DNA of 6,221 bases from an uncultured Clostridia bacterium (GTDB taxonomy: Bacteria > Bacillota > Clostridia > Christensenellales > Aristaeellaceae): contig CAKTYE010000104.1 of the NCBI GenBank assembly GCA_934631985.1, forward strand, positions 1 to 6,221, written 5' to 3'. The notes under the pieces are model-generated. The model was given only the letters and a program-made list of their open reading frames with translations. It made no database searches and was not told where the DNA came from. Shown in pieces: positions 5,986-6,221 of this stretch (positions within the stretch are counted from its first letter, which is position 1; every line of letters starts with the position of its first letter). A program made the position numbers and the translations under genes.

Positions 5986-6028
5986 CATCAGCCGATGCGG
6001 GAAATCTCGCGGAGGTTGATGTCTTTTT
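5986..6028 (+). terminator. Probable terminator of the capsid operon
   Basis: CATCAGCC (5986-5993) pairs with GGTTGATG (6014-6021), one pair being G-T. Inside it, GCG (5997-5999) pairs with CGC (6008-6010), and GC pairing continues weakly. TCTTTTT (6022-6028) follows directly. It starts 18 nt after the last stop codon and would prevent read-through across the element end. The stem has an internal loop, so it is weaker than the terminator at 3355. Confidence 0.5.
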
Positions 6029-6097
6029 GTGTGGCTTTGTAGAGGGAAAAAGCTTTTTTTCGGAAGGGGAAGTTTTGCATATTTTGTGTATAATCGG

Positions 6098-6140
6098 TTG
6101 TTTTGGAATTCGCGCCGGTTTTGTTTTGGAATTCGCGCCG
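6098..6140 (+). repeat. Two direct 20-bp transposase-site-like repeats at the element end
   Basis: TTGTTTTGGAATTCGCGCCG occurs at 6098-6117 and again, identical, at 6121-6140, with 3 bp between copies (period 23, about two helical turns). The outer copy ends 5 bp from the terminus. Adjacent ~22-bp sites at the right end match the R1-R2 layout in phage Mu, where MuA binds. They should recur, inverted, at the unseen left end. Confidence 0.8.
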
Positions 6141-6145
6141 CGACA

Positions 6146-6150
6146 GCTGA
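6146..6150. other. Candidate 5-bp target-site duplication (GCTGA)
   Basis: Mu-type insertion duplicates 5 bp of target. The first five host bases after the terminal CA are GCTGA; a second copy should flank the left end. This cannot be tested here because the left junction is outside the window. Confidence 0.35.
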
Positions 6151-6220
6151 TGACATCACCATCCGCCTGACATCCAAAGCAATGAAAGCGTTCGTCCACC
6201 TTCATACTGGGTGTCCTGTC
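6146..6220 (-). pseudogene. CHC2 zinc-finger DNA primase fragment, interrupted by the element
   Basis: On the - strand, from the window edge inward, the frame reads DRTPSMKVDERFHCFGCQAD then GDVIS, after which element sequence begins. This is the second half of a CHC2-type zinc finger as in DnaG-like primases: the TPS motif, the CFGC pair of zinc ligands and the GDVI sequence. In intact proteins GDVI(D/S) runs on into an F-x-A-R segment; here it runs into the element terminus as CRGANSKTK, so the gene is broken. The close form (N/H)DRTPSMKVD.RF.CFGC is familiar from primase-like proteins of Clostridial integrative conjugative elements, so the target may itself be a mobile element. The N-terminal half, including the first zinc ligands, lies outside the window. 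The match to the family is strong despite only 25 residues. Confidence 0.75.
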
Positions 6221-6221
6221 A

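Larger units (their letters stand above)
1..6145 (+). mobile_element. Mu-like transposable prophage/element, right part
   Basis: A MuA-like transposase tail, a MuB-like ATPase, an XRE regulator, two Mor-family activators and a phage capsid gene all read in one direction and end at a terminus with repeated transposase-site-like sequences and a terminal CA (TG on the other strand). This is the gene order and end structure of Mu-type transposable phages. The left end lies outside the window, upstream of the transposase. The right boundary is set at 6145 because the sequence changes there into a recognisable CHC2 primase gene on the opposite strand. Terminase, portal, protease, tail and lysis genes expected of a complete phage are absent from this stretch, so this is either a reduced satellite-like element or a prophage with internal deletions. 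Confidence 0.75.
5969..6145 (+). mobile_element. Right end of the Mu-like element (attR side)
   Basis: The 177 bp between the last gene and the boundary are non-coding. They hold the operon terminator, an AT-rich stretch (6041-6095) and the two end repeats (6098-6140), then CGACA. Read on the - strand the element begins 5'-TGTCG; 5'-TG...CA-3' termini are standard for Mu, Tn7 and Tn552 relatives. The boundary is fixed at 6145 by the CA and by the start of primase-coding sequence at 6146 on the other strand. It could be off by a base or two. Confidence 0.7.

Noticed and set aside
6047..6060. AAAAAGCTTTTTTT as a second terminator
   Set aside because: The palindrome has no loop and no GC stem, so it would not form a stable hairpin.
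6089..6094. Perfect TATAAT reading outward toward the element end
   Set aside because: No acceptable -35 box lies 16-18 bp upstream and there is no exact TGn extension; the region is simply AT-rich.
5630..6205. 191-codon - strand frame beginning in the primase fragment and running through the element end
   Set aside because: Only the first ~20 codons are real primase; the rest is chance read-through into non-coding element DNA and the antisense of the last gene.
1..6221. tRNA, rRNA, CRISPR arrays
   Set aside because: No cloverleaf-like sequence, rRNA signature or regularly spaced repeat array was seen on either strand; the only tandem repeats are the 105-bp duplication and the end sites.

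Overview
The window looks like the right-hand part of a Mu-type transposable prophage, or a phage-derived transposable element, from a gut-type Firmicute (Clostridia). This rests on three things: nearly every gene has a strong AGGAGG-type ribosome binding site, the capsid protein looks like those of Firmicutes siphoviruses, and the flanking host fragment resembles the CHC2 zinc-finger primases of Clostridial conjugative elements. Species cannot be named from the sequence. All element genes read on the + strand.

Layout. Positions 3-413 are the 3' end of a MuA-like transposase gene. A structured, GC-rich intergenic region with four hairpins follows (414-671), then a MuB-like AAA+ ATPase (672-1625). 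Next come an XRE-type helix-turn-helix regulator (1667-2422), an unknown 140-residue protein (2478-2900), a short Mor-family activator (2926-3177), and a 29-residue single-span membrane peptide (3232-3321) that ends at a strong intrinsic terminator (3355-3392). After a 149-bp leader-like region there is a second Mor-family protein (3542-3901) whose N-terminal domain is duplicated in tandem by an exact 105-bp (35-codon) unit. A 21-bp palindrome (3925-3945) precedes a three-gene, late-type operon: HK97-type major capsid protein (3977-4918), a coiled-coil scaffold-like protein (4934-5353) and a helical unknown (5363-5968). The operon is followed by a probable terminator (5986-6028).

The element ends at about 6145. 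Two direct copies of a 20-bp sequence, 23 bp apart, lie next to a ...CGACA-3' terminus, which is 5'-TGTCG on the other strand. This is the arrangement expected of transposase end-binding sites at a Mu-like right end. Beyond it (6146-6221), on the - strand, is a piece of a CHC2 zinc-finger primase gene cut off just after its GDVI motif, so the element has inserted into that gene.

How the parts may work together: the transposase and ATPase carry out transposition into new targets. The XRE protein and the two Mor-family proteins would time early and late expression, with the second Mor protein placed directly before the capsid operon. The striking point is what is missing. No terminase, portal, protease or tail gene lies between the ATPase and the right end, yet all the genes present look intact. 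The element may be a compact capsid-encoding transposable satellite, or a neatly deleted prophage.
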